Shown here in pieces: positions 13,328-23,133 of a stretch of DNA of 32,670 nucleotides (positions within the stretch are counted from its first letter, which is position 1; each line of letters begins with the position of its first letter). The stretch is from Bacteroidetes bacterium HGW-Bacteroidetes-1 (GTDB taxonomy: Bacteria; Bacteroidota; Bacteroidia; Bacteroidales; F082). Location: positions 1 through 32,670 of the forward strand of contig PHDU01000039.1 of NCBI GenBank assembly GCA_002842755.1, in the 5' to 3' direction. Below the pieces are notes generated by a model. It worked only from the letters and a program-made list of their open reading frames with translations. It ran no database searches and was not told the DNA's origin. A program made the translations under genes and the position numbers.

Positions 13328-16300
13328 ATGTTAAGAAATTTACTAATTACCTTGGGTATAGTGTTGAGTACCTTTACATTAACGTATGCCCAACAAGGAA
13401 GATTACAAGGAAAAGTTTACGAGAAGGACTCCCGGGAACCAGTAGCTTTTGCCAATATCGTACTTGAAAATGGAGGAACTATAGTAGGAGGAGCAACATC
13501 CGACTTCGATGGGAACTATGTAATTAACCCCATTCCTCCAGGAAAATACGATTTAAAAGCAACATTTGTGGGATATAATCCTGTCACTGTTAGAGGAATT
13601 ACAATTCCAAGCAATCAAATTACTTTCTATGACATTGTTATGGTTGGCACCTCAATTGACCTTCAAACTGTTGAGATCATTGAATATAAAGTGCCTCTTA
13701 TCTCAAAGGACCAGACAACCAGTGGTGCCTCTGTTACATCCGAGGAAATAAAAAAGATGCCTAACCGCTCTGCGGATGCTGTTGCAGCAACAGTAGGCGG
13801 CGTTTTCTCCGCAGACGGTGAGCGAGGCAATGTTCGTGGCGCGCGCTCAGATGCTACTGCTGTTTACATTGATGGTGTGCGCGTTATTGGTAATAGTAGT
13901 GTTCCGCAATCTGCTATTGAGCAGGTAGATGTTATCCTAGGTGGAACGCCTGCCATGTATGGAGATGCAACCGGTGGTATTATTAACGTAACCACCAAAG
14001 GACCTTCGCGTAAATTTGGTGCCGGTGTCGAATTTGAAACTTCAGAGCTTTTAGATGCCTATGGGCATAACCGAATGGGTTTTAATATTCAGGGACCACT
14101 GATCAAAGGAAAAAATCAGAATACAGCGCTATTGGGATTCTTCATCGCCGGCGATGTCAATTTTGATCGTGATGGCAGAATTTCTTCGAATGGCTTTTAT
14201 CGTGCTTCAGAATCCGTTTTGCAAAGCCTTCAACAAACACCATTGCGTCCATCCGGTACAGGAACCGGAACCCTTCCTAACGGAGAGTTTATTCTTCTTT
14301 CGGATATGGAAAAATCACGTCGCTCAATGAATACCCAGAATTATAATGTCAATCTTTCAGGGAACATAAATATACGCACAACAGAAACAATTAACCTAAC
14401 TTTTGGAGGAACTTACAATATTGCAAGCGGGAACTCTTTCAGATATTCCGCATCTTTTTTCAACTGGGATAAAAATACTGAATACAACAACAATACATGG
14501 CGTGTATTTGGTCGCTTTACGCAGCGATTCCCTACAGCAAGTGAGAGTACCTCAATTGTTAAAAACCTTTATTACTCCATTCAGGCTGACTTTACAAGAC
14601 AGGTTAATTCCTACGGCGATCCTGATCATTACGATAATTTGTTTGATTATGGATATATTGGAAAATTCTCTATCGACAAAATACCGACTTTTGAAGTAGG
14701 CAGCGATACTGTAAATGGTCACTTTTATCAAAATGTGCAAGTGCTCAATTCATGGGATTTTGATACACTCGTATCCTGGACACCGTTTGAAGTGAATCCT
14801 TTGGTAGCCAACTATACTACCGGTTATTACAATTCTTATTTTGGCCAGCCTGAAGGCCATTACCGTAATATTGACCAGATCCTTCTTGGAGGTGGTCTCA
14901 TCAATGGAAATAACCCAAGATCTTTTTATGGTTTATATCAAGCTCCTGGTGCCAATCAATCAGGATACGGAAAAGTTGACAATGATCAGTTCAGCATCAA
15001 CGTTGCCGGATCAATGGACATTGGTAATCATGAAATTAAGTTAGGATTCCAATATGAACAACGTACAAATCGTTCTATTGACTATGCTCCTACGAGCCTT
15101 TGGACGCTTATGAGAGGCCTGACCAATTTTCATCTTATTGAGCTTGATAAACAAAATCCGTTTGTAATTAGCTATGATGGTGTTGTAGATACCATTATGT
15201 ACAATAGAAAATATGATGCTAATTCGCAACGTATTTTTGATCAAAATTTCAGGCAAGGTTTGGGACTGCCTGTTGACGGACTTGATTATATTGTTATTGA
15301 TTCATATGATTATAACAACAATACCATAGAATATTACGACAAAACCGGGCAAAAACACACAATTACTGCTGGTGAAAATTTATTCGATATCAGCATGTTT
15401 AGTCCTGATGAACTGCTTAATAATAGCAGCTCCCTGCCTAATGGTGGCACCTCCTATGTAAGTTATTTTGGATTCGATTATCAGGGTAACAAGCTAAAAG
15501 GAAGACCGAGCTTTGAAGATTTCTTTAATGAAAGAGACGAAAATGGCATGTACACACGTCCTGTTGGTTCATTCCAGCCCATCTATATGTCAGGATATCT
15601 TCAGGATAAATTTGCTTTCAGAGATCTTATCTTTAATATAGGTGTTCGTGTTGACCGTTTTGATGCCAATCAAAAAGTTTTGAATGATCCTTATCTTCTT
15701 TATAATGCATTTACCGTTGGTGAAAAAGATCAAATCAAAGGACAGACCATTCAGCATCCTGCCGGAATTGGTAATGATTACACCATTTATGTAGATAAAA
15801 CTGACGATCCTAACCGTATTGTTGGATATCGTTTTGAAAATACATGGTATAATGATCAGGGAGCTGTGATTCAAGACCCAACTGTTTTAGACGTTGGTTC
15901 AGGGGTTTCGCCCTGGATTATCAATCCTGATCAGGAGCGGGTAAACATCAGCTCATTCAAAGACTACGAACCTCAGATCAGCTTGATGCCGCGTATTTCA
16001 TTCTCCTTTCCAATTTCAGATGAAGCTCTGTTCTTTGCTCACTACGATGTGCTCACACAAAGACCTACAAGCAATTTATTCTCTAATCCGGCTATCTATT
16101 ATTTCTTTGAAAATATTGGAGATGTAGTTAATAATCCTTCTTTAAAACCTTCGCAAACCATTGATTATGAATTAGGATTTACTCAAAAACTTACGAACAC
16201 TTCCTCATTGACATTTACAAGTTTCTATAGGGAAATGCGTAATATGATTCAAATTTTTAGATTCACGGGTGCTTATCCAAAAGATTACACATCGTTTAGT

Positions 16301-17056
16301 AATCTTGACTTTGGAACAGTAAAAGGATTGACTGTTGAATATGATTTGCGCAGGACCAACAACACGCGTATCCGCGCAGGTTATACCCTTCAGTTTGCAA
16401 ATGCAACAGGAGCGAGCACAACCACAGCTGCATCCTTGGTAGCAGCAGGTTTGCCGAATCTTCGTTCAACAGTACCAATGCCCTGGGACCGTCGTCATCA
16501 GTTCAATCTTTTACTTGACTATCGTTATGGTACTGGTAAAGAATATAACGGGCCGCGAATCAGCCGTGAAAGTAAAAATAAGGCCCCTGTTAATCTTCTT
16601 GAAAATACAGGATTTACTTTAACTGTTTTAGGTGGTTCTGGCACTCCTTACACTGCTGCAAGAAACGTTAACTCACCTCTTTCCGCTGGTAACAGTTTGT
16701 TACGAGGCACTTATTTTGGTTCACGTCTGCCATGGCAGTTCCGTCTTGATTTAAGGGTGGATAAGGACATCGACCTGAAAATGGGCAAGAGAGATAATGG
16801 AGATATACGCAATGCCTATCTAAATGTTTATGTTCAGGTACTAAATTTATTGGACACAAAGAATGTACTCCGTGTCTATCCTGCTACTGGTAACCCTGAT
16901 GATGATGGTTTCCTTTCAGCTCCTGAATGGCAACGTCAGATTAACAGTCAGACGAGCCCTCTGGCCTTCCGGGAATTGTACGAAGTTTATATCAATTCAC
17001 CCGGGAATTATAGCTCACCTCGTCAGATTAGGTTGGGAGTTATGTTTAACTTCTAG
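13328..17056 (+). CDS. TonB-dependent outer membrane receptor with carboxypeptidase-regulatory-like N-terminus
   Basis: 1242 residues. A signal peptide ends near Ala21 (TLTYA). A carboxypeptidase-regulatory-like domain (about 25-110) has GRLQGKVYEKDSREPVAFAN and FDGNYVINPIPPGKYDL. The plug (about 125-225) includes VRGARSDATAVYIDGVRV and GGTPAMYGDATGGIINVTT. A long beta-barrel runs to the end, which is GVMFNF with a terminal Phe as in other outer membrane barrels. Such receptors import large or scarce substrates with energy from TonB. No SusD-like partner follows. Instead the next two genes are an exported giant protein and a PorV/PorQ-type barrel, 24 and 29 bp apart. A role in handling a secreted or surface protein is therefore as likely as nutrient uptake. 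Confidence 0.9.
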   Translation: MLRNLLITLGIVLSTFTLTYAQQGRLQGKVYEKDSREPVAFANIVLENGGTIVGGATSDFDGNYVINPIPPGKYDLKATFVGYNPVTVRGITIPSNQITFYDIVMVGTSIDLQTVEIIEYKVPLISKDQTTSGASVTSEEIKKMPNRSADAVAATVGGVFSADGERGNVRGARSDATAVYIDGVRVIGNSSVPQSAIEQVDVILGGTPAMYGDATGGIINVTTKGPSRKFGAGVEFETSELLDAYGHNRMGFNIQGPLIKGKNQNTALLGFFIAGDVNFDRDGRISSNGFYRASESVLQSLQQTPLRPSGTGTGTLPNGEFILLSDMEKSRRSMNTQNYNVNLSGNINIRTTETINLTFGGTYNIASGNSFRYSASFFNWDKNTEYNNNTWRVFGRFTQRFPTASESTSIVKNLYYSIQADFTRQVNSYGDPDHYDNLFDYGYIGKFSIDKIPTFEVGSDTVNGHFYQNVQVLNSWDFDTLVSWTPFEVNPLVANYTTGYYNSYFGQPEGHYRNIDQILLGGGLINGNNPRSFYGLYQAPGANQSGYGKVDNDQFSINVAGSMDIGNHEIKLGFQYEQRTNRSIDYAPTSLWTLMRGLTNFHLIELDKQNPFVISYDGVVDTIMYNRKYDANSQRIFDQNFRQGLGLPVDGLDYIVIDSYDYNNNTIEYYDKTGQKHTITAGENLFDISMFSPDELLNNSSSLPNGGTSYVSYFGFDYQGNKLKGRPSFEDFFNERDENGMYTRPVGSFQPIYMSGYLQDKFAFRDLIFNIGVRVDRFDANQKVLNDPYLLYNAFTVGEKDQIKGQTIQHPAGIGNDYTIYVDKTDDPNRIVGYRFENTWYNDQGAVIQDPTVLDVGSGVSPWIINPDQERVNISSFKDYEPQISLMPRISFSFPISDEALFFAHYDVLTQRPTSNLFSNPAIYYFFENIGDVVNNPSLKPSQTIDYELGFTQKLTNTSSLTFTSFYREMRNMIQIFRFTGAYPKDYTSFSNLDFGTVKGLTVEYDLRRTNNTRIRAGYTLQFANATGASTTTAASLVAAGLPNLRSTVPMPWDRRHQFNLLLDYRYGTGKEYNGPRISRESKNKAPVNLLENTGFTLTVLGGSGTPYTAARNVNSPLSAGNSLLRGTYFGSRLPWQFRLDLRVDKDIDLKMGKRDNGDIRNAYLNVYVQVLNLLDTKNVLRVYPATGNPDDDGFLSAPEWQRQINSQTSPLAFRELYEVYINSPGNYSSPRQIRLGVMFNF

Positions 17057-17080
17057 GAAGGACTGCTGAAGATAAAAATC

Positions 17081-20000
17081 ATGAAGAAAATGAAAAAAAT
17101 CACTGGAAATATGAAGAATATAATCCGAATGTTGTTTGTAGCATCTTTCATTTTTTTGACCATCAACCAAGCCTGGTCAAGAGAGATGCAACTTCCCAAT
17201 GGTCAAAAATCAACTTTTGTACTCAAGCAGACTACTGCTGGATGCTCACCCTCCTCAGCTTTTGAGTGGCTCGATATTAACAATGTCAGAGCTCGTGTAA
17301 ATGCCGGCGGTGATATGTGGTGGGATCTACCAGGCGGTACAGGTTCAAAATACTATATACCAAAAGCTGGTTCGGCTACTTCAATGTTTGCAGGCTCGCT
17401 CTGGATTGGTGGTTTGGATATTAATAACCAGCTGAAACTTGCAGCATTGCGTTTTCGTCAGGTTGGTAATGATTACTGGACTGGCCCGCTAACTGTGGAT
17501 GGAACAGCGGCTATCGATGAAGTTACTTGTTCACAGTATGACAGGCAATGGAAAATTACCAGAGCCGTTGTTGATGAGTTTCTTGCACATACTGATCCCA
17601 TAACTGGAGCATTTATACCTGATGAAGAGTACACCATACCAAAGGAAATTCTTGAATGGCCTGCCCATGGCGATGTATCAAAAAATCAAAGTTACTATTT
17701 AGCTCCTTTTTATGATGTTGATGGTGATGGAGAATACAATCCACTGGCCGGAGATTATCCATATTACGATATTGATAACAGCTTGTGCCAAACAAGAACT
17801 CCCACAATGGATGAATCCATTGAAGGAGTTATCTGGGGCTCTGTTCTTGCTGACCAGGTAATCAAAGGCGACCAGACGATCTGGTGGGTTTTCAACGATA
17901 AAGGAAATTTCCATTCTGAAACAGGTGGATCTGCCATTGGAATGGAAATTAGAGCTCAGGCATTTGCTTTTGCCACCAATGACGAAGTAAATAACATGTC
18001 CTTTTATAGTTATGAAATTATAAACCGTTCAACATTCGAATTAACTGAGACCTTTTTTGCACCCTGGGTTGATACCGACCTTGGATATGCAAGAGATGAC
18101 TTTGTCGGTTGTGACGTTGGACGTGGTTTAGGTTATTGCTATAACGGCAGAGCCGTGGACGGAAGCGGTGAACCAGAATCCTATGGCGATCAGCCACCAG
18201 CTATTGGAGTCGACTTTTTCCAAGGACCTTATATGGATCCGTTGCCGGAAGACAGACCACAGTATCGTTTTATCTATGATCCAACAACCAACGAACTAAT
18301 TGGTCGTGAACAACTTTGCGATGAAAGTATCAATGGTGTTAACTTTGGTGATAGCATTCCTGGAAATGAGCGTTATGGGATGCGTCGTTTCGTTTATCAC
18401 AACAATAGTGGCGCATTTAATGGCGACCCACAAATTGCTGCAGAATACTACAATTATCTCCGTGGTATTTGGAGAAACGGACAAAAGATGGAATATGGCG
18501 GTGATGCTTTCCCTGGAAATCCAGGAACAGTAGGACCAATTACAGACTTCATGTTTCCAGGTGATACGGATCCTTGCAACTGGGGCACCGGTGGAATGCC
18601 ACCCAATGGAGGTTTTGGACAGAATGGTTTTTACTGGACAGAAGAAACCGGAAATAATGGATCTCCTAATCCACCTGAAGACCGTCGTTTTATGCAATCA
18701 GCCGGTCCATTTACATTGAAACCAGGTGCAGTAAACTATATCACAGTAGGTATTCCATGGGCTCGCGCCACATCGGGCGGACCATTTGCTTCTGTACAGT
18801 TACTTCGTGTTGTTGACGATAAAGCACAAGCGTTGTTTGATAATTGTTTCAAAGTTATTGATGGGCCAAATGCTCCGGATTTATCTTTCCAGGAACTTGA
18901 CAGGGAAATCATCCTTTACATTTCTAACTCACCTTCTTCGAATAATTTTGGTGAAAGTTATGAAGAGTTTGATCCTAACATCATTCAACCATTTCCAAAT
19001 GATCCTGAACAAAGAAGCGACTCCTTATATCGTTTTGAGGGTTACCAGATTTTTCAGCTCAAGAGCCCGACAGTAGGTGTTGAAAGCTTAAAAGATGCCA
19101 ATCTTGTTCGACTTGTTGCACAATTTGACAAGAAAAATGGTGTTGGAAAACTGGTGAATTTCAATTATGACGAATCAATAGGCGCAACTGTGCCTGTTGT
19201 CGAAGTTGTTGGGGGCGACAATGGAATTCAACATTCATTCCGTCTTACTCAGGACGCCTTTGCAACTGGAGATGTAAGACTTGTAAATCATAAGCAGTAT
19301 TATTTTATGGCTATTGCATATGCTTACAATGAATACATGCCTTATTCTGATATTCCGGACATATTAAATGGCTTGTTTGGTCAAAAACGCACCTATCTTT
19401 CAGGGAGAAAAAACATTAAAACCTATACTGCCATACCACACAAAATCATCAATGGTATTGTGGCCAGAGCAAACTTTGGCGATAGCCCCGAAATAACACG
19501 CCTTGCTGGTCATGGCAATGGTGGCTTAATGGTTGATCTTAAGCAGGAGAGTATTGATGAAATTTTGAGCAAAGCACCAGCTAGCGAGGATAATATTTTT
19601 GGAGGTCCAAACTATCCTATTGCTTACAACCCGGTTTATCAAAAGAACGCCGGACCTTTGAACGTCAAAGTTATCGATCCTTTGAATGTTTTAGGAACAG
19701 ATTATGAATTTTGGCTTGATACTTTAAGGTATATTAGAATCTTTAATGTAACAGGAGAAACTGATATTTCAGGTGACACGGCAAGTAAATTTATTTCAAG
19801 ATGGTTCTTAAAAGATTTGACAACTGGGCAGGTTTTTAAATCTGATACAACAACACTTGCCAATGACGAACAGATTTTCCTTGACAGAGGTATCTCTATT
19901 CAAGTCAACCAGCCTTTTTATCCAGGTCCTTATAGTGTTGGGAATAACAACGACAACAAAATGATGTATAGGGTACTTGCCAATAACAATGGCGTGATTG

Positions 20001-21451
20001 AATCTTCAATTTCCTATGCTGACAGTTCGCGCCGCTGGCTTAATGGTATTAATGATTCAGATGTGCCAAGTTCACCCTTAAACTGGATTCGGGCTGGTAC
20101 AGTAAAAGATCAGGAAAACAACAGAAACGATGACTGGAATATGTCGACCGACCCTGACAGACCTTGGGATCCTGCACAAGCATATGAAAAGATTCTTGGG
20201 GGCACCTGGGCACCTTACCCTTTAACTTCATATGGAAATAATACAGGTGAAAGTGGTCAAAGTAGTGTTGGTCCTGCTTATAGTGCTCTTTCAAAGAAAA
20301 CCAGAACTTTTGAGAACCTTGCCAGTGTTGATATTGTTTTGACACCGGATAAGTCAAAATGGTCGCGTAGTCCTGTTTTGGAAATGCAATTTGATCAATC
20401 TCTGGCTCAAGGTAACGCTGTCCGCTTTGGATTAAGAAAATCTCCTTCTGTAGATAAAGACGGTAATGCTGCTGCTTCAATGGATTTGCCACCAAGTGAT
20501 AATCCAGCCGATCCAAATTATATTGGCAGTTATGGTATGGGTTGGTTCCCCGGCTACGCAATCAATATTGAAACAGGTGAACGTCTTAATATTATGTTTG
20601 GTGAAGATTCATATCTTTCAGCTCAGAATGGGCGTGATATGCTGTTCAACCCGCCTCCAAAGGATATTTCCCTTGACGATCAGCTGGATGATCCTAATAT
20701 TTATACGCAGGTATTACCACAAAGACCTTTGATGGGTGGGCAGCATTACGTTTATATCATGGGTCATGATTTAACCGAAGTGTCTTTTCTCGGTACACCA
20801 TTTAGATATTACTCACCAGCTTATGATGCCGGACATTATTCCTACTCAATGTTGGATACTTTATTTACTAATGCTGGGTATATACCTATCAATACTCAGT
20901 TCTTCTTCTCACAAATCATGTATGTTGGTATGCCAATGGCTGTTAAAGGTGAGGAGTGGTTATCAAATGAAGTGAAAATTCGCATCCGCATTGGCAAACC
21001 TTACACACGTAACCATGCACTTGTACCTCTGGATACTATTTATCCGGGAGTATTTTTAAACAACGGTTACCCCATGTATTCTTTCTCAACAAAAGATATG
21101 GCTGCCGAGCAACGCAATGAGGATAAGCTTCAAACTGACCTGGACATGATAATTGCAGTTCCGAATCCTTATTATGCATATTCTGCTTACGAACGCAATG
21201 CCCTTGATAACAGGATTAAAATAGCCAATCTTCCTGAAACGTGTGTTATCACAATCTACAATATGAGTGGCACAAAGATCAGACAGTTCAAAAAAGATGA
21301 ACCTAAGACATCTATTGATTGGGATTTGAAAAACTTTGCCGGCGTGCCTATTGCAAGCGGAATTTATCTTATTCACATCAAATCGGATGAAGGAGAAAGA
21401 ATTATCAAGTGGTTTGGAACAATGCGACCTATTGACCTGAACACATTCTAA
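17081..21451 (+). CDS. Large exported protein with a type IX secretion-like C-terminal domain
   Basis: 1456 residues. In-frame starts occur at 17081, 17090 and 17111. The signal peptide core (MLFVASFIFLTI) ends near NQAWS. The body is rich in Asn, Asp, Gly, Pro and aromatics, as in secreted beta-rich proteins. It carries an EF-hand-like loop DVDGDGEYNP (Asp212 onward) that could bind calcium. No catalytic motif is recognised. The last 85 residues resemble a type A sorting domain: PNPYYAYSAYE, then ITIYNMSGTKIRQF, then GVPIASGIYLIHIKSDEGE. They are followed by an additional tail KWFGTMRPIDLNTF. With PorV/PorQ next door, I infer export by the type IX system. The function is unknown. Confidence 0.75.
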   Translation: MKKMKKITGNMKNIIRMLFVASFIFLTINQAWSREMQLPNGQKSTFVLKQTTAGCSPSSAFEWLDINNVRARVNAGGDMWWDLPGGTGSKYYIPKAGSATSMFAGSLWIGGLDINNQLKLAALRFRQVGNDYWTGPLTVDGTAAIDEVTCSQYDRQWKITRAVVDEFLAHTDPITGAFIPDEEYTIPKEILEWPAHGDVSKNQSYYLAPFYDVDGDGEYNPLAGDYPYYDIDNSLCQTRTPTMDESIEGVIWGSVLADQVIKGDQTIWWVFNDKGNFHSETGGSAIGMEIRAQAFAFATNDEVNNMSFYSYEIINRSTFELTETFFAPWVDTDLGYARDDFVGCDVGRGLGYCYNGRAVDGSGEPESYGDQPPAIGVDFFQGPYMDPLPEDRPQYRFIYDPTTNELIGREQLCDESINGVNFGDSIPGNERYGMRRFVYHNNSGAFNGDPQIAAEYYNYLRGIWRNGQKMEYGGDAFPGNPGTVGPITDFMFPGDTDPCNWGTGGMPPNGGFGQNGFYWTEETGNNGSPNPPEDRRFMQSAGPFTLKPGAVNYITVGIPWARATSGGPFASVQLLRVVDDKAQALFDNCFKVIDGPNAPDLSFQELDREIILYISNSPSSNNFGESYEEFDPNIIQPFPNDPEQRSDSLYRFEGYQIFQLKSPTVGVESLKDANLVRLVAQFDKKNGVGKLVNFNYDESIGATVPVVEVVGGDNGIQHSFRLTQDAFATGDVRLVNHKQYYFMAIAYAYNEYMPYSDIPDILNGLFGQKRTYLSGRKNIKTYTAIPHKIINGIVARANFGDSPEITRLAGHGNGGLMVDLKQESIDEILSKAPASEDNIFGGPNYPIAYNPVYQKNAGPLNVKVIDPLNVLGTDYEFWLDTLRYIRIFNVTGETDISGDTASKFISRWFLKDLTTGQVFKSDTTTLANDEQIFLDRGISIQVNQPFYPGPYSVGNNNDNKMMYRVLANNNGVIESSISYADSSRRWLNGINDSDVPSSPLNWIRAGTVKDQENNRNDDWNMSTDPDRPWDPAQAYEKILGGTWAPYPLTSYGNNTGESGQSSVGPAYSALSKKTRTFENLASVDIVLTPDKSKWSRSPVLEMQFDQSLAQGNAVRFGLRKSPSVDKDGNAAASMDLPPSDNPADPNYIGSYGMGWFPGYAINIETGERLNIMFGEDSYLSAQNGRDMLFNPPPKDISLDDQLDDPNIYTQVLPQRPLMGGQHYVYIMGHDLTEVSFLGTPFRYYSPAYDAGHYSYSMLDTLFTNAGYIPINTQFFFSQIMYVGMPMAVKGEEWLSNEVKIRIRIGKPYTRNHALVPLDTIYPGVFLNNGYPMYSFSTKDMAAEQRNEDKLQTDLDMIIAVPNPYYAYSAYERNALDNRIKIANLPETCVITIYNMSGTKIRQFKKDEPKTSIDWDLKNFAGVPIASGIYLIHIKSDEGERIIKWFGTMRPIDLNTF

Positions 21452-21480
21452 AACCATCAGAATTGCGAATCAAAAATTTA

Positions 21481-22548
21481 ATGAACATGAATACTTTTTA
21501 TAGATATTTAATCGCAGTAAGTCTCATCATGATGGTTGGGGCGAGTAGTTTACAAGCCGGAAATAAAGACAGATCGGGACAGGCAGGGGCTTCAGAATTA
21601 TTGATTAATCCTTGGGCAAGAAGCACCGGTTGGGGCAATGCCGGAATTTCAAGGATTAAAGGACTTGAAGCTATCTGGAGTAATGTTGGAGGCACGGCCT
21701 TCACCAAAAAAACAGAACTGATCTTTGCCCATACTACCTGGCTCAAAGGAGCTGATGTAAATATTTATTCCTTTGGGTTAACCCAAAAAGTGAGTGAATC
21801 AGGAGTGCTTGGACTGGCAGTGATGTCAATGAATTTTGGAGATATCCCGATCACTACTACTGAATATCCTGATGGTGGTCTTGGAAGTTTTTCTCCCAGT
21901 TTGCTCAACATCAGTTTATCCTACGCAAAATCATTCTCGAATAGCATTCATGCTGGCTTCGTAATGAAAATTATTTCAGAGAGTATTTCTGACATCAGCG
22001 CACAGGGAGTTGCCCTTGATGCAGGTATTCAGTATGTTACAGGAACAATGGAAAATATCCATTTTGGAATTACCCTAAAGAACATTGGACCAACCATGAA
22101 GTTTTCTGGTGACGGCTTGTCCCTGAGGGCTTTCATTCCTGGACAGGAAACACAGTTTACTCTTGAGCAACGATCAGATGCATTTGAACTTCCCACACAG
22201 CTGGTTATTGGAACAGCCTACGATTTTCTGTTTGAAAACGACTATCGTTTTTCACTCGCCGGCAACTTCACTTCGAACTCTTTCACCAAAGATCAAATTA
22301 CACTGGGTGGCGAATTTAGTTTGAAAGACTATGTTATGCTACGCGCAGGTTATACCTACGAAGATGGAATATGGGACGAAATTGAAACATCCACCCGTAC
22401 CAACGTATCAAAAGGGTTAAGCGCTGGTTTCACTGTACAGGTTCCATTGAACAAAGAAAGTGGTTCTGTATTTTCAATAGATTATTCTTATCGTTCAACA
22501 GATCATTTTCAAGGAAATCATAGTATTGGAGCAAGGATGACTTTCTAA
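21481..22548 (+). CDS. PorV/PorQ-family outer membrane beta-barrel protein
   Basis: 355 residues from ATG 21481; the longer TTG start at 21463 is unlikely. A signal peptide ends SSLQAG. The mature N-terminus has the family's AGASELLINPWARSTGWGNA and IWSNVGG segments. Amphipathic strands continue to the end, RMTF with a terminal Phe. PorV is the shuttle that carries cargo from the type IX translocon to the attachment complex; the related PorQ acts nearby. Which this one resembles more cannot be decided here. It lies 29 bp after the large exported protein, probably its cargo or partner, in one operon. Confidence 0.85.
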   Translation: MNMNTFYRYLIAVSLIMMVGASSLQAGNKDRSGQAGASELLINPWARSTGWGNAGISRIKGLEAIWSNVGGTAFTKKTELIFAHTTWLKGADVNIYSFGLTQKVSESGVLGLAVMSMNFGDIPITTTEYPDGGLGSFSPSLLNISLSYAKSFSNSIHAGFVMKIISESISDISAQGVALDAGIQYVTGTMENIHFGITLKNIGPTMKFSGDGLSLRAFIPGQETQFTLEQRSDAFELPTQLVIGTAYDFLFENDYRFSLAGNFTSNSFTKDQITLGGEFSLKDYVMLRAGYTYEDGIWDEIETSTRTNVSKGLSAGFTVQVPLNKESGSVFSIDYSYRSTDHFQGNHSIGARMTF

Positions 22549-22549
22549 C

Positions 22550-22581
22550 TTGCATTTTTGTTAAAAAAATAAGTACTTTTG
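22550..22581 (+). promoter_or_regulatory. Promoter between the PorV-like gene and greA
   Basis: TTG (22550-22552), 21-bp spacer, TACTTTTG (22574-22581), a perfect match. Transcription would begin near 22588, at the base of the hairpin that follows. Confidence 0.6.
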
Positions 22582-22586
22582 TGTTG

Positions 22587-22619
22587 AAAAAGGCCCTTAC
22601 ATTGCTAAGGGTCTTTTTT
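22587..22619 (+). terminator. Strong hairpin terminator in front of greA
   Basis: A 13-bp stem with one G-T wobble (22587-22599 with 22606-22618) and loop CATTGC, ending in a T run. It can end the upstream operon. It also lies downstream of the promoter at 22550-22581 and upstream of greA, so it could act as a leader attenuator. Confidence 0.85.
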
Positions 22620-22646
22620 ACTTCATATTATTAAAACCAAAGAGCG

Positions 22647-23120
22647 ATGTCGGAGACAAAATATTTTACAGAAGAAGGACTGCAACGCCTTAAAAACGAA
22701 CTTGAAGTACTTTTGAACAAAGAACGCCCTCGTATCTCCCAGATGATTGCTGAGGCACGCGACAAAGGCGACTTGTCAGAAAACGCTGAATATGATGCAG
22801 CCAAAGATGCTCAGGGAATGCTTGAACTAAAAATTGTTCAATTGCAGGATCTTTTGATGAGCGCTCGTATTTTAGATGAATCAAAAATGGATACTTCAAA
22901 AGTGTTGCTTTTATCAAAGGTTAAAATCAAAAATCTAAAGAATGGTGCTTCGATGAATTATATGCTGGTACCTGAAAAAGAGGCTGATATGAAAAGCGGA
23001 AAAATATCAGTTAACTCGCCTATTTCGAAAGGGCTGTTGGGTAAATCAGTAGGTGACAAGGTTGAAATAGATGTTCCCGCCGGAAGGATGACATTTGAAA
23101 TTATTGAAATTTCACGCTAA
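22647..23120 (+). CDS. greA: Transcription elongation factor GreA
   Basis: 157 residues, the normal length. An N-terminal coiled coil (1 to about 75) has the acidic tip GDLSENAEYDAAKD, with Asp42 and Glu45 at the positions that enter the RNA polymerase secondary channel and promote cleavage of backtracked RNA. The C-terminal FKBP-like domain includes SPISKGLLGKSVGDKVEI, the hallmark of the family. Start ATG 22647 fits the family N-terminus SETKYFTEEGLQRL. The HIT-family gene follows after 13 bp, most likely in the same transcript. A promoter and a hairpin lie in the leader. Confidence 0.97.
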   Translation: MSETKYFTEEGLQRLKNELEVLLNKERPRISQMIAEARDKGDLSENAEYDAAKDAQGMLELKIVQLQDLLMSARILDESKMDTSKVLLLSKVKIKNLKNGASMNYMLVPEKEADMKSGKISVNSPISKGLLGKSVGDKVEIDVPAGRMTFEIIEISR

Positions 23121-23133
23121 AAAAACACCAATC

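Noticed and set aside
17081-21451. SusD-like partner of the TonB-dependent receptor
   Set aside because: At 1456 residues it is far too long. It has no lipobox and no TPR-like helical composition; its Asn/Gly/aromatic-rich body and C-terminal sorting-like domain point elsewhere.
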